Source of the DNA: an uncultured Muribaculaceae bacterium
GTDB lineage: Bacteria > Bacteroidota > Bacteroidia > Bacteroidales > Muribaculaceae
Length of the DNA stretch: 64,000 nt
Direction: 5' to 3'
Assembly: GCA_910579605.1 (NCBI GenBank)
Contig: CAJTUG010000001.1
Coordinates: 38,148-102,147 of the forward strand
Positions 42,356 through 51,275 of the stretch are shown piece by piece (the first letter of the stretch is position 1; each line of letters starts with the position of its first letter). Under the pieces are notes generated by a model, which saw only the letters and a program-made list of their open reading frames with translations, searched no databases and had not been told where the DNA came from. The translations under genes were made by a program, and so were the position numbers.

Positions 42356-43627
42356 TTAGTTAATCAAGTCGAAGCCGGTGTATTTGCGGAGGCATTCAGG
42401 AACAACTATTCCATCTGCAGTTTGGTTATTTTCCAATAATGCGGCCATTATACGCGGCAATGCCAAAGCAGAACCGTTGAGAGTGTGGCAGAGGTGCGTT
42501 TTTTTGTCGTCTCCACGATAGCGGCATTTAAGACGGTTGGCCTGGTAGGTCTCAAAATTGGATACAGATGAAACTTCTAACCAACGGCCTTGGGCTGCAG
42601 AGTAAACCTCAAAATCAAAAGTTATGGCTGAGGTAAACGACATGTCTCCGCCGCATAGGCGAAGGATATGCCAGGGAAGACCAAGTTTTTCCAAGAGTCC
42701 TTGAACATGATCCTTCATTTCTTCAAGAGCTGCATAAGAATTTTCTGGTTTCTCTATACGTACAATCTCAACTTTGTCAAATTGGTGCAATCGGTTCAAC
42801 CCGCGTACATCTTTGCCATAGCTGCCGGCTTCGCGGCGGAAGCATGCAGAGTAGGCACAGTTCTTGATTGGTAGACGGTCGCCGGGAATGATAACATCTC
42901 GGTAGAGGTTTGTCACGGGAACTTCGGCTGTGGGGATAAGGTATAGTTTATCGGCAGTTACAAAATACATCTGGCCTTCTTTGTCGGGAAGTTGGCCTGT
43001 ACCGTAGCCGGATGCTTCATTAACAACATATGGTGGCTGGACCTCGAGATAGCCGGCGGCAGAAGCTTCGTCTAAGAAGAACTGTATAAGAGCACGTTGC
43101 AATTTAGCGCCTTTGCCAAGATAAACTGGGAAGCCTGCCCCTGTAATCTTTACACCTAAATCAAAATCGATAAGGTTATATTTCTTTGCCAAATCCCAAT
43201 GGGGTAGTGCGTCGGGACCAAGATCCGGCATAGGGCCACCTGTCTTTTCTACAACGTTATCTGCCGCAGATGTGCCTTCTGGAACGGCTTCGCAGGGAAT
43301 GTTAGGGATATTGAGTAATTCCTGTCGGATATCTTCTTCGGTGCGTTGGAGCTCGTCGGCAAGGGCTTTCTGCTCTTCTTTGAGGATGGCAACTCCCGAT
43401 TTGGCTTTTTCTGCTTCTTCCTTGCGGCCTTCTTTCATGGCTTTGCCAATGGTTGCGGCCATCTTATTGAGTTCTGCGGCTGCAGTGTCGCTCTTAAGTT
43501 GCAATTGTTTGCGCAAATCGTCTAATGCGATTACACGCGCTATAACTTTTTCGGCTTTAAATCCTTTTACTGCCAATCTGTTGATGATGAGCTGCGGATC
43601 GGCCTTGATTTGCTGGATGGTTAGCAT
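42356..43627 (-). CDS. serS: Serine--tRNA ligase
   Basis: 423 residues. N-terminal coiled-coil arm (about 28-105) that grips the long variable arm of tRNA-Ser, then class II core: motif 2 ACFRREAGSYGKDVRGLNRLHQFDKVE and motif 3 NGSALALPRIMAALLENNQ are clear. Normal length. The yqeY gene ends 30 bp upstream of its start. Confidence 0.97.
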   Translation of the reverse strand: MLTIQQIKADPQLIINRLAVKGFKAEKVIARVIALDDLRKQLQLKSDTAAAELNKMAATIGKAMKEGRKEEAEKAKSGVAILKEEQKALADELQRTEEDIRQELLNIPNIPCEAVPEGTSAADNVVEKTGGPMPDLGPDALPHWDLAKKYNLIDFDLGVKITGAGFPVYLGKGAKLQRALIQFFLDEASAAGYLEVQPPYVVNEASGYGTGQLPDKEGQMYFVTADKLYLIPTAEVPVTNLYRDVIIPGDRLPIKNCAYSACFRREAGSYGKDVRGLNRLHQFDKVEIVRIEKPENSYAALEEMKDHVQGLLEKLGLPWHILRLCGGDMSFTSAITFDFEVYSAAQGRWLEVSSVSNFETYQANRLKCRYRGDDKKTHLCHTLNGSALALPRIMAALLENNQTADGIVVPECLRKYTGFDLIN

Positions 43628-43657
43628 TGTATTTTGTGATTATGATTTTTTGTAGGT

Positions 43658-44107
43658 TTATTGGAGAAGTTGGCGCACGGTTGCTGAGATAGCTTTTCCG
43701 TCGGCTCGCCCGGCAAGGCGCTTGGTGGCGACGCCCATCACTTTTCCCATGTCGGAAGGTTTGTCTGCGCCTACTTCGGATATGATTTCTTTAAGCGCCG
43801 ATTCAAGTTCTTCTGCACTCATGGCTTTGGGAAGGTATTCCTCTATCACTGCGCACTCTGCAAGTTCTGTCTCTGCAAGCTCGGGACGGTTCTGCTCGGT
43901 ATAGATCCTTGCAGATTCGCGACGTTGTTTTGCCATTTTGACAAGAATTTTCATGGCGGCTTCATCGCTGAGCTCGCCATTGTTACCGGGAGCTGTCTTG
44001 CCTTCTATGAATTCTTTTTTGATGCCTCGGAGTGCTTGTAGGCGCAATTTGTCTTTTGCAAGCATTGCTGCCTTGATATCGGCATCTATACGCGAATATA
44101 AGTCCAT
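43658..44107 (-). CDS. GatB/YqeY domain protein
   Basis: 149 residues from ATG 44107 (MDLYSRIDADIKAAMLAKDK), the family start; the in-frame upstream codons overlap the promoter. The YqeY family shares the tail domain of GatB, and its role is uncertain (tRNA-related by homology). Motifs LRLQALRGIKKEFIEGKT and MGKVMGVATKRLAGRADGKAISATVRQLL are diagnostic. Upstream of serS by 30 bp. Confidence 0.92.
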   Translation of the reverse strand: MDLYSRIDADIKAAMLAKDKLRLQALRGIKKEFIEGKTAPGNNGELSDEAAMKILVKMAKQRRESARIYTEQNRPELAETELAECAVIEEYLPKAMSAEELESALKEIISEVGADKPSDMGKVMGVATKRLAGRADGKAISATVRQLLQ

Positions 44108-44144
44108 ATATTTTGTGGTTTTGTGTTGTTTCGTTATTTTCATG

Positions 44145-44152
44145 CAAAAGTA
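44145..44152 (-). promoter_or_regulatory. Candidate -7 box of yqeY-serS
   Basis: TACTTTTG on the minus strand, 38 bp upstream of yqeY; matches TAnnTTTG. No clear -33 element. Confidence 0.4.
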
Positions 44153-44245
44153 CATAAAAATAACGATATATGCAGAAACAGTCTCGTTTTTTGTGTGTCT
44201 CTTTGAAGCAGACAATCTTTCAATAGGCTGTTATTCGTCGGTTAT

Positions 44246-44935
44246 TCATGATATGCTGTTTGCTTTAGCAAATTCGCGCACTTTTTTCCGTGCGCCTATT
44301 ATAGTTATTACATCGCCGCGTTGGCCGCTGTTGTCGGACAACGGAAGCGGCTCAAGTGTACTCTGTGCAATCCCTAAGATATTAGTTTTATCCTCCGGCC
44401 GTGACGCCGCTACCAAAACAACCCCATATTCATTTTCAAAGTCCATACTCCGGTAGTCTTTTCCTTCAAATTCGGTTGGAAGAGGCAATTTCACTATTGT
44501 GGTGTCGGCGTCTATAGGCATCATCTGTATTTCTGCTCCGAGTTCCATTTCTATGGCAAGGTCTGACGCTGCCCGTTGTTCCGGGGTGAGGATACGGTCG
44601 ATGCCGAAACCTTCAAGGATAGACTCGTGGATATTGTCGGTGGCTCGTGCATAAATATGTTTTACCCCTGCTTTTTTGAGAAGTGCGACTGTGCGTATAC
44701 TTGCTCCGAAATTCTCGCCTATGGCAACAATGACAAGGTCTACATTGAGAAGCGGAAGAACCTCTAATGCATGTTCCTCGGTGGAATCTATTTGGTAGAC
44801 TGTAGATATATAGTCTTTTATATCTTCTATGTTGGCATGGTTGGAATCTACACCTATAACCTCATGTCCGAGGTCGGAAAGATTGCGGGCAAGATTAGCT
44901 CCGAATATCCCAAGTCCTATTATAAGATATCTCAT
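44246..44935 (-). CDS. Potassium uptake regulatory subunit (TrkA/KtrA type)
   Basis: 229 residues with an N-terminal RCK Rossmann fold (MRYLIIGLGIFGANLARNLSDLGHEVIGVDS) and a C-terminal RCK_C part. It binds nucleotides and gates the membrane subunit encoded just upstream (trkH-like gene, 60 bp away). Confidence 0.93.
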   Translation of the reverse strand: MRYLIIGLGIFGANLARNLSDLGHEVIGVDSNHANIEDIKDYISTVYQIDSTEEHALEVLPLLNVDLVIVAIGENFGASIRTVALLKKAGVKHIYARATDNIHESILEGFGIDRILTPEQRAASDLAIEMELGAEIQMMPIDADTTIVKLPLPTEFEGKDYRSMDFENEYGVVLVAASRPEDKTNILGIAQSTLEPLPLSDNSGQRGDVITIIGARKKVREFAKANSIS

Positions 44936-44995
44936 ATCGTGTGGTCGTTTATGTTGTTTCTATGAATGTGTTTCAATTTAATACACTATAAATAA

Positions 44996-46900
44996 TCAAC
45001 TTATTATTATGTCGTCGGTAGGCAGATGCGACGATTGGTCGTGGCGGCGGAAACCTATTCCGCTCAAGAGCGATAATATCCCTACTCGTCCGGAGAACAT
45101 CGCAACAGATAGGAGTAATTTGGATTCCCAGCATAGTTTACTTGTTATGCCAAGGCTCATGCCGTTGGTGGTTATTGCTGAGAGGCTCTCGAAAACGACA
45201 GCTTTTGCAGGCAACTCGGGTTGCATTAGAAGAAGGGCGAAAGTTACCCCTAATATGGCAATAACAGAAATAACTACCACGGCATTAGCCCGTCTCACAG
45301 AGTCGGAACTTATGCGGCGGTTGAAAGCCGCTACCCCTTTTTGACCGGTGATTATGGCTCGCAGATTGAGCCATACAGCGGCAAAAGAATTTACTTTGAT
45401 GCCTCCGGCCATAGACTGAGACGACCCGCCTATCCACATCAAAAACATTATTATCAATAAAGTGCTGTTGAGGAACCCTGCGGGATTGAGGCTCGTGAAG
45501 CCGCCGGAGCGAGGAGTGGCAGAGTAGAATACAGATTGTATTATTTTCTTTCCCAAAGGTAAATCGGCAAGGCTGTGGCTATATTCAAGGATGAAAAAAA
45601 GCATTGTTCCTCCAAAGAACAATATCGCAGTGGTAAGCAATACCAATTTCGTGTTTAAATCATAGATATGACGTCGGCGGCTGCGGAGAGGACGTCCAAG
45701 AATTTTGCTTTTCAAAACATGGAAATAGTGGACTGCAGCCTCTCGGAAATTAACAAGATTGGGGAAACCTATCCCACCCGCAATTATCAAGGCCGACATC
45801 ACAAGGTATATGCTTCCGTTGCCATTCATCAACGCAGGGTTGCCAAGGCCGTCAGAAACAGTGCTGAATCCTGAGTTGGTGAATGCCGACACAGATTGGA
45901 AAAGCGCGAAGATCACTCGGTCGCTTTCTTGAGCAAACATGCCGTCGGGTACACTGAGATATACTCCTATTGCTCCTATTCCTTCTATAATCAACGTAAA
46001 ACTCAAAATCGTGAGCAAGACAGGACCCAAAGCACTCATGCTTTTGGAGTAGATGAAATCGCGCATGAGAAGTTGGTTGTAGATAGAAGTCTTGCCGCTG
46101 AAAAACATCCCGAAGAAGCTCGTGAACGTTAGCACACCCAAAGCACCTATCTCCATGAGAATGCCTATAAAGAGCCACCCTAAGGGAGTGAACACGCTGT
46201 GGATGTCTACAGTGGTAAGACCGGTCATGCTCACAGCGCTCGATGCAACAAATAATGAATCGATATACGACAGAGGCTCGCGTGTGCAACGCGGCAACAT
46301 CAGTGCAAAAGAACCTATCAAGATGAAAAACAAGAAACTGAACGAAAGTATAAGCGATGGATTGGTGCGCCGTCCCAATATGGCCATGAGTCCATAGCAG
46401 ATATCGGCTATGGAAAATACAGTTATCACACTGAAAAGGAACATCTTCCCATACATCCATTGCATCCACCACGGCAATATGGCTCTATGAGGGAAAATGA
46501 GAGGGACAAGAGTGAGTGTCAAGGCAGCATAGCCCAACCATTTGAGCCATTGGCTGTCTCTCAACGTTTCATGCCAGCGGAAAGTGAAATTATAGAGCAT
46601 TGTAGTCAAAAAAACACCTTGGGCAATACGGATAATATTAACCAAAATGGTTTTGTCTACACTGCTGTTGTCAAAGCCCACATATACTACCAATGCTATT
46701 GATGCCACAATGGCTGCAAGGAAACTCAAACCCTCCAACCACTGAGAGATGCGTTCTATGACTCGCGAAAATCTACGTGCAAATGCACCCACACGTCCAC
46801 GTAAAGGACGTATGCGCTCCATGAAAGGTTGTTGTAAATGTCGGAAAAAACCTTCGGTCATGTTATCGCACTTTATTACCGCGTTATTATAAACAGGCAT
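44996..46900 (-). CDS. TrkH/KtrB-type potassium uptake membrane subunit
   Basis: 634 residues from ATG 46900; starts at the TTG 46918 or ATG 46861 are also open. It has about ten membrane helices; four pore loops are marked by segments such as SSAVSMTGLTTVD, SVSAFTNSGFSTVSDG, YSATPRSGGFTSLN and SAITTNGMSLGI, whose Gly residues form the potassium filter. It is longer than KtrB because of an N-terminal region of about 170 residues with extra helices. Pairs with the RCK subunit downstream. Confidence 0.92.
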   Translation of the reverse strand: MPVYNNAVIKCDNMTEGFFRHLQQPFMERIRPLRGRVGAFARRFSRVIERISQWLEGLSFLAAIVASIALVVYVGFDNSSVDKTILVNIIRIAQGVFLTTMLYNFTFRWHETLRDSQWLKWLGYAALTLTLVPLIFPHRAILPWWMQWMYGKMFLFSVITVFSIADICYGLMAILGRRTNPSLILSFSFLFFILIGSFALMLPRCTREPLSYIDSLFVASSAVSMTGLTTVDIHSVFTPLGWLFIGILMEIGALGVLTFTSFFGMFFSGKTSIYNQLLMRDFIYSKSMSALGPVLLTILSFTLIIEGIGAIGVYLSVPDGMFAQESDRVIFALFQSVSAFTNSGFSTVSDGLGNPALMNGNGSIYLVMSALIIAGGIGFPNLVNFREAAVHYFHVLKSKILGRPLRSRRRHIYDLNTKLVLLTTAILFFGGTMLFFILEYSHSLADLPLGKKIIQSVFYSATPRSGGFTSLNPAGFLNSTLLIIMFLMWIGGSSQSMAGGIKVNSFAAVWLNLRAIITGQKGVAAFNRRISSDSVRRANAVVVISVIAILGVTFALLLMQPELPAKAVVFESLSAITTNGMSLGITSKLCWESKLLLSVAMFSGRVGILSLLSGIGFRRHDQSSHLPTDDIIIS

Positions 46901-46931
46901 ATTTAAAACACAGCTCAAATACGATAGGTTC

Positions 46932-46968
46932 TTTAGATACCATTAGATAATGTTGAATGGTATCTAAA
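46932..46968. promoter_or_regulatory. Perfect 13-bp inverted repeat upstream of the trkH-like gene
   Basis: Arms 46932-46944 and 46956-46968 around 11 bases, with core TTTAGATACCATT. It sits 31 bp above the start at 46900 and could be an operator or a leader hairpin. Confidence 0.5.
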
Positions 46969-46974
46969 AATAAA

Positions 46975-47005
46975 AACCGCGCCGGCCGATAGGGCAAGCG
47001 CGGTT
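46975..47005 (-). terminator. Terminator of the second GH13 gene
   Basis: AACCGCGC / GCGCGGTT stem (46975-46982 with 46998-47005), 15-base loop, followed on the minus strand by TTTTTATTTTT. Confidence 0.7.
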
Positions 47006-47027
47006 CTGGTATATTGAGGTGTTTCGA

Positions 47028-49826
47028 TTATCTTACCAATACTTTCTGGGCTTTACCGTCGATGACTACAATATAAAGACCGGCAGGGACTTCAAAGCCA
47101 CCAATGGCTCTACCGGATAAATCATAAACCATGGCACTCTTGTAGTCGCCAATGATATCTATACGGCCGTTTCCGCCTACGGCTATGGCTGTCACGTCAA
47201 CTCCAGGAACGAGTGTCTCGTCAACGCCGGTAACCTCTTGGCTCACGAATACTGCAAAACTGTTGGCGGGTACTTTTACCTTCACATTGTTTCCTTCGCC
47301 GGTGAGCTCAGGAGTGAAATCTGGAGATGCGAATACCAAGCGGTGGTTGCTCGGTCTGATTACTGTAGTAGTGAGTGCTACTTCCACATCGTCGCCATTA
47401 AGTGCCGGATTGATAAACACTGCTATCTCTTTATTACCGCAGGTGAGTAGTTGGGTGCGTGGCTGCGTGTACTTGCTTATCAGATTCTTAGGCGTATAAG
47501 TGGCGTTGCGGCCAAACAGTTCTGGGTTGAGAACTCGCAAATTAATCATTGCGGCATAGGTATCCTTGAGATAGACGCGTTCGGGTTCGTCAAGATAGTT
47601 CCATACGACTATTTTGGGGGAGGTATTGTTGTCGCCGCTGCCGTCGGCATTGGCTTTGTTGTTTTGGGAATCACCGAGTTCGCCAAATTGCCATATCATT
47701 TTGGGACCGGGAGTCATGAGCATTTGAACTGCAAGAGTTCCTAAACGCTTGAGACTTACGCTTTCGTTGTCTTTAACCTCGTTTTTGCCAAACATTATGT
47801 TCTTGAAACCCATGCGTTGTTCGTCGTGGCTCTCGGCATAAGATACGGTGGAACCCCAAGGACGGTTGCTGTCGGTAACGGGATTGAAGCGCATAAGGTT
47901 GACATCGCCGGTCTCGTAGCCCATGGTAAACTGGCAAGATGCAGAATTGATATTGGCCCATTGGAGCTGACCGTCTTCGCCAAGTGCTCGTTCTTCTGGA
48001 GCACCGCCAAGCAATTCGTTGATATGTATGCCATTGGGTTTTACCGACTTGATTACGCTGTGCAAGCGTTTCATGCGGTCTATGCGGCTTTGGTTGTAGG
48101 CATCTGTTCCGCTCCCGTAGCTGCCGTTGTCGCCAAGTCCCTTGACAAGATCAAAACGGAAACCGTCGACATTATATTTCTCCATCCAGTATTTCAATGC
48201 ATCGGTCCATTGCTGTTGAACCAAAGGATTGTCTTGGCTCCAGTCGTTGAGAACGCTCCATGCATGAGGAGCTGTCTTGTTGTAGAACGGGTTGCTGTCT
48301 ATAGGGTACATCTGGTACCAGGGATGCAAGCCGTCGCTTTGGTTGAGAACTATATCCAAAACAACTGCAATACCATTCTTGTGGAATTCTTCTATCAAGT
48401 CCTTGAAATCGGTAGGAGAGCCATAGGCTTTGTCGGGAGCCATGTAGAAATTGGTGTTGTAGCCCCATGAATTATTGCCGCTGAATTCCATGATTGGCAA
48501 CAACTCAACCACATTCACGCCCAATTCTTTGAGGTAGGGAATCTTGGCCATCGCTCGTTTGGCCGTGCCCGAACCGGCAGCCATCCCGTTGATACCGGTG
48601 AAATCGCGGAGAAGAAGCTCGTAGACAACAAGATTGTCGTGCGATGGTATGGTGAAATCTGAGAACTCGTAGTCGTCTATGTCTCCGCGGTATACGGCAA
48701 GCATTACATCGCTTAGGATATCGTAGGGATATTTTGGACGGTCTTTCCATGCAATATTGCTGATAAAGCGGTCGTTGTAGCAGTCCAAAACAAGGTGTGC
48801 ATAGGGGTCGGCAACTTTATATGTATCATCTACAATGTAGTAGTAGGGATACCATTCGTCGTTCTTGAGGCCGTTTACGGTTATCCAGAAATAACGGTTA
48901 CCTTGGTAATCCTGATATTTCATAAGGTTTTTATCCAAGAACTGGTAATTATCCCAAGAAGGAACGAGCATCACGCTCACCTTGTCGGGAGCGGCAAGGC
49001 AGAATGTCACGCTACCATCGGCGTTTTTCACTGCTCCCATTTTTGGTATGCCGCCGGGATAATCCTGCTCCATAGAATTATCGGGATAGGTAAACTCCAA
49101 TGTCTCTTCTTTGGTCGTTCCTTCGTAGGTGGCGGTAGCTGTAACTTTATACGATATCTGGTCCTTGAAATTATATGAGCATTCGTAGGATGTAGCATTA
49201 GTGGTGCTTCCTATGCTTGTGCCATTGACAGCCACGCTGATGTTGGAAGGATTGGTGGTGGTAACCTCAAAATTGATTGTCGTAGGTTCGGAAAGAACAC
49301 GTTTGGGGTAATCGCAATCGAATAGCATTTGGAAACCGTCGGCCATTACTGGGATGAGAATATCGCCGCCGCTTGCGGTTTTACCTTCTTTACGGCCATC
49401 GGCTGTGCGGAATACCACAGCTATGTATTTTATGGTTTCTGTATTGCTGCTTATGCCAAAATATGTGGGTATATCGCCTATGTTGAGGGTATATGTATTG
49501 GGCGAAACGTATGTGAGTCGATTTTTGTCGGTATTGGCTGCTTGTTGGTTGCCATTGCCTGGCCATTCGGTCACGGTATATTTCCAATCACCGGTGCCGC
49601 TGCTTGCGCTGGTTATAAGTCCTATATGGGCATAGACATCTGTACTTTGGGGCAGGTTGGCAAGCCCTTTGTTTCCAAGATCGGTAGCTGCATTATAGGT
49701 TAATATTACTCCTTGGCTTCCACGCTGCAAAATAGGTGGGGTGGTGGTGACAATTTGCTCTTGTGCCGTCAATCCCAAACAGGTAAGGCACAATAAAAGT
49801 GTCAATAACGGTATAATTCTCTTCAT
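47028..49826 (-). CDS. Secreted GH13 enzyme (pullulanase/amylase type)
   Basis: 932 residues from ATG 49826 (MKRIIPLLTLLLCLTCLG), with signal peptide. N-terminal beta-rich modules (about 30-350, including an early-set/CBM48-like part GGIPKMGAVKNADGSVTFCLAAPDKVSVMLV) precede the GH13 barrel. Region I reads DIVLNQ (Asp491, Asn495, Gln496), where a His is normal; region II has GFRFD (Asp559), III NE (Glu604), IV SHDEQR (Asp668). The acid and nucleophile are present, so activity is likely. The C-terminal tail (VYDLSGRAIGGFEVPAGLYIVV, KVLVR) resembles a type IX sorting domain. Its promoter overlaps a perfect 20-bp palindrome. Confidence 0.88.
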   Translation of the reverse strand: MKRIIPLLTLLLCLTCLGLTAQEQIVTTTPPILQRGSQGVILTYNAATDLGNKGLANLPQSTDVYAHIGLITSASSGTGDWKYTVTEWPGNGNQQAANTDKNRLTYVSPNTYTLNIGDIPTYFGISSNTETIKYIAVVFRTADGRKEGKTASGGDILIPVMADGFQMLFDCDYPKRVLSEPTTINFEVTTTNPSNISVAVNGTSIGSTTNATSYECSYNFKDQISYKVTATATYEGTTKEETLEFTYPDNSMEQDYPGGIPKMGAVKNADGSVTFCLAAPDKVSVMLVPSWDNYQFLDKNLMKYQDYQGNRYFWITVNGLKNDEWYPYYYIVDDTYKVADPYAHLVLDCYNDRFISNIAWKDRPKYPYDILSDVMLAVYRGDIDDYEFSDFTIPSHDNLVVYELLLRDFTGINGMAAGSGTAKRAMAKIPYLKELGVNVVELLPIMEFSGNNSWGYNTNFYMAPDKAYGSPTDFKDLIEEFHKNGIAVVLDIVLNQSDGLHPWYQMYPIDSNPFYNKTAPHAWSVLNDWSQDNPLVQQQWTDALKYWMEKYNVDGFRFDLVKGLGDNGSYGSGTDAYNQSRIDRMKRLHSVIKSVKPNGIHINELLGGAPEERALGEDGQLQWANINSASCQFTMGYETGDVNLMRFNPVTDSNRPWGSTVSYAESHDEQRMGFKNIMFGKNEVKDNESVSLKRLGTLAVQMLMTPGPKMIWQFGELGDSQNNKANADGSGDNNTSPKIVVWNYLDEPERVYLKDTYAAMINLRVLNPELFGRNATYTPKNLISKYTQPRTQLLTCGNKEIAVFINPALNGDDVEVALTTTVIRPSNHRLVFASPDFTPELTGEGNNVKVKVPANSFAVFVSQEVTGVDETLVPGVDVTAIAVGGNGRIDIIGDYKSAMVYDLSGRAIGGFEVPAGLYIVVIDGKAQKVLVR

Positions 49827-49885
49827 AAGTATGATTTTAAAGTAAGTTTTTCTGGTAAGTTTGTGTTTCAGATGAATCTCAGTGT

Positions 49886-49922
49886 GCAAATATAGCTATA
49901 TTTGCGACATAATGCAAATATA
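49886..49922 (-). promoter_or_regulatory. Promoter with perfect 20-bp palindrome, second GH13 gene
   Basis: On the minus strand TTTG (49918-49915), 20-bp spacer, TATATTTG (49894-49887). The -7 box lies inside GCAAATATAGCTATATTTGC (49886-49905), a perfect palindrome, so a mirror -7 box is present on the plus strand. A second TATATTTG lies at 49915-49922. Looks like a promoter under a dimeric regulator. Confidence 0.6.
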
Positions 49923-49960
49923 ATTAGCATGCTCGCAATTTTGCTTGTATAAAATTTATG

Positions 49961-49998
49961 AAAAACGGCTCTGTGGAGCAATATACTCCGCAGAGCCG
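49961..49998 (-). terminator. Terminator of the GH5 gene and utilisation locus
   Basis: 13-bp stem with one mismatch (49966-49978 with 49986-49998), 7-base loop, then TTTTTCAT on the minus strand. Confidence 0.75.
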
Positions 49999-50015
49999 CG
50001 TTGTTTTGGATTGGT

Positions 50016-51266
50016 TTATTTCTTTATCGGACTGAGCTTCATCGATTCAAGATATTCATCTTGCGGTGTGCAGTTTTGAGCCTTGGAAGCTTCTATAAAA
50101 GCTCGCATTGAGGCTAATGCGGCTTTTCGGTCTGGAACATTCTCGCGGATGGAATCGTAACTGCTGCGGTCGCTTTCGGCAAACGTTATGATTGAGTCCC
50201 ACCCATCGGGTTTTTCTATAGCCATCCAGCAACTTTCGCCAAGTTTCTTATATGGCCAATAGCTGTAGCCTATATTGTTGTCTTCCATAACCTGAGCAAA
50301 TGACCGTTGCCATTCCATGGTGTTATGGCCTATTTCTCCCATATACATTGGTCTGTTAGTGCTGTCGCGGAATGCTATGAAATTACTTATGGCTTCCGCG
50401 GTGGCAGGACCTCCGTAGCGGTGGCAGGTATACATGAGTTTATCGTCATAGTTCCAATCTGTAAACGGCTCGAAATTCCCGTTCCATTGTGATCCGCCTA
50501 TTAGGATAATATGGTTGGAATCTACTTTTCTGATTGCTTCAACAGCACGTTTTTGGAGTGGCTCAAGTTTTGTATTCAACGAATCTTTGTCTTCAAAAAA
50601 ATGCGCTATCGGTTCATTGATAAGCTCATAGCCTAAAATAACAGGTTCGTCGGAATAACGTGTGGCGATCTTTTCCCATATTCCGCAGAAAAGCTCTTGT
50701 GCTTTGGGGCTTTCAAAGAGCCACGGATAGCCATAGGAGTCGTCTATATTGTCGCCTGTCTGGCCGCCGGGGGCGTCGTGCATGTCCAAAATGAGGTAGA
50801 GGCCGTTGGCGCGGCACCATTCTACAACGCTGTCTACACGTGCAAAACCGTCTTGGTCATGGGTAAGACCCATATAATCCTCGTCTGTGAACAGTTTGTA
50901 GTGGAAAGGCAAGCGGATAGTGTTTGCCCCGGTGCCGGCTATGTATTCTATATCTTTGCGCGTGATATAGTTATTTTTAAAATCTTGCCAGAAACGTGCA
51001 GTCTCTTCCTCTCCCACCAGTTGGCAGAACATCTCGTTTATGAAACGCGGCGAATTCACTTTTTTGAACCCGAACATATAGCCTTCGGGATTGAGCCAAT
51101 TGCCGAGGTTGGCCCCTCGGATAAAGAATTTATTGCCCGATGGGTCTACAAGATCAGTCCCGTCGATAGTTATGAATGTCGGAGTGTCTGCAGGAGTATC
51201 TTCTTGTTTGGTACTGCAAGAAGACAATACAGCCAATCCGAGCGCTAAGTATGTGAGTTTATTCAT
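50016..51266 (-). CDS. GH5 glycoside hydrolase lipoprotein
   Basis: 416 residues with lipobox LSSC (Cys17). GH5 barrel with acid/base Glu218 in the NEP motif (YELINEPIAHFF), nucleophile Glu311 in PMYMGEIGHN, and the DMHDAPGG substrate loop. The opening FIRGANLGNWLNPEG resembles the GVNLGGWL of exo-beta-1,3-glucanases, but a beta-1,4- or mixed-linkage glucanase cannot be excluded. Follows the GH16 gene by 9 bp. Subfamily not assignable by eye. Confidence 0.88.
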   Translation of the reverse strand: MNKLTYLALGLAVLSSCSTKQEDTPADTPTFITIDGTDLVDPSGNKFFIRGANLGNWLNPEGYMFGFKKVNSPRFINEMFCQLVGEEETARFWQDFKNNYITRKDIEYIAGTGANTIRLPFHYKLFTDEDYMGLTHDQDGFARVDSVVEWCRANGLYLILDMHDAPGGQTGDNIDDSYGYPWLFESPKAQELFCGIWEKIATRYSDEPVILGYELINEPIAHFFEDKDSLNTKLEPLQKRAVEAIRKVDSNHIILIGGSQWNGNFEPFTDWNYDDKLMYTCHRYGGPATAEAISNFIAFRDSTNRPMYMGEIGHNTMEWQRSFAQVMEDNNIGYSYWPYKKLGESCWMAIEKPDGWDSIITFAESDRSSYDSIRENVPDRKAALASMRAFIEASKAQNCTPQDEYLESMKLSPIKK

Positions 51267-51275
51267 AAGATCGGA

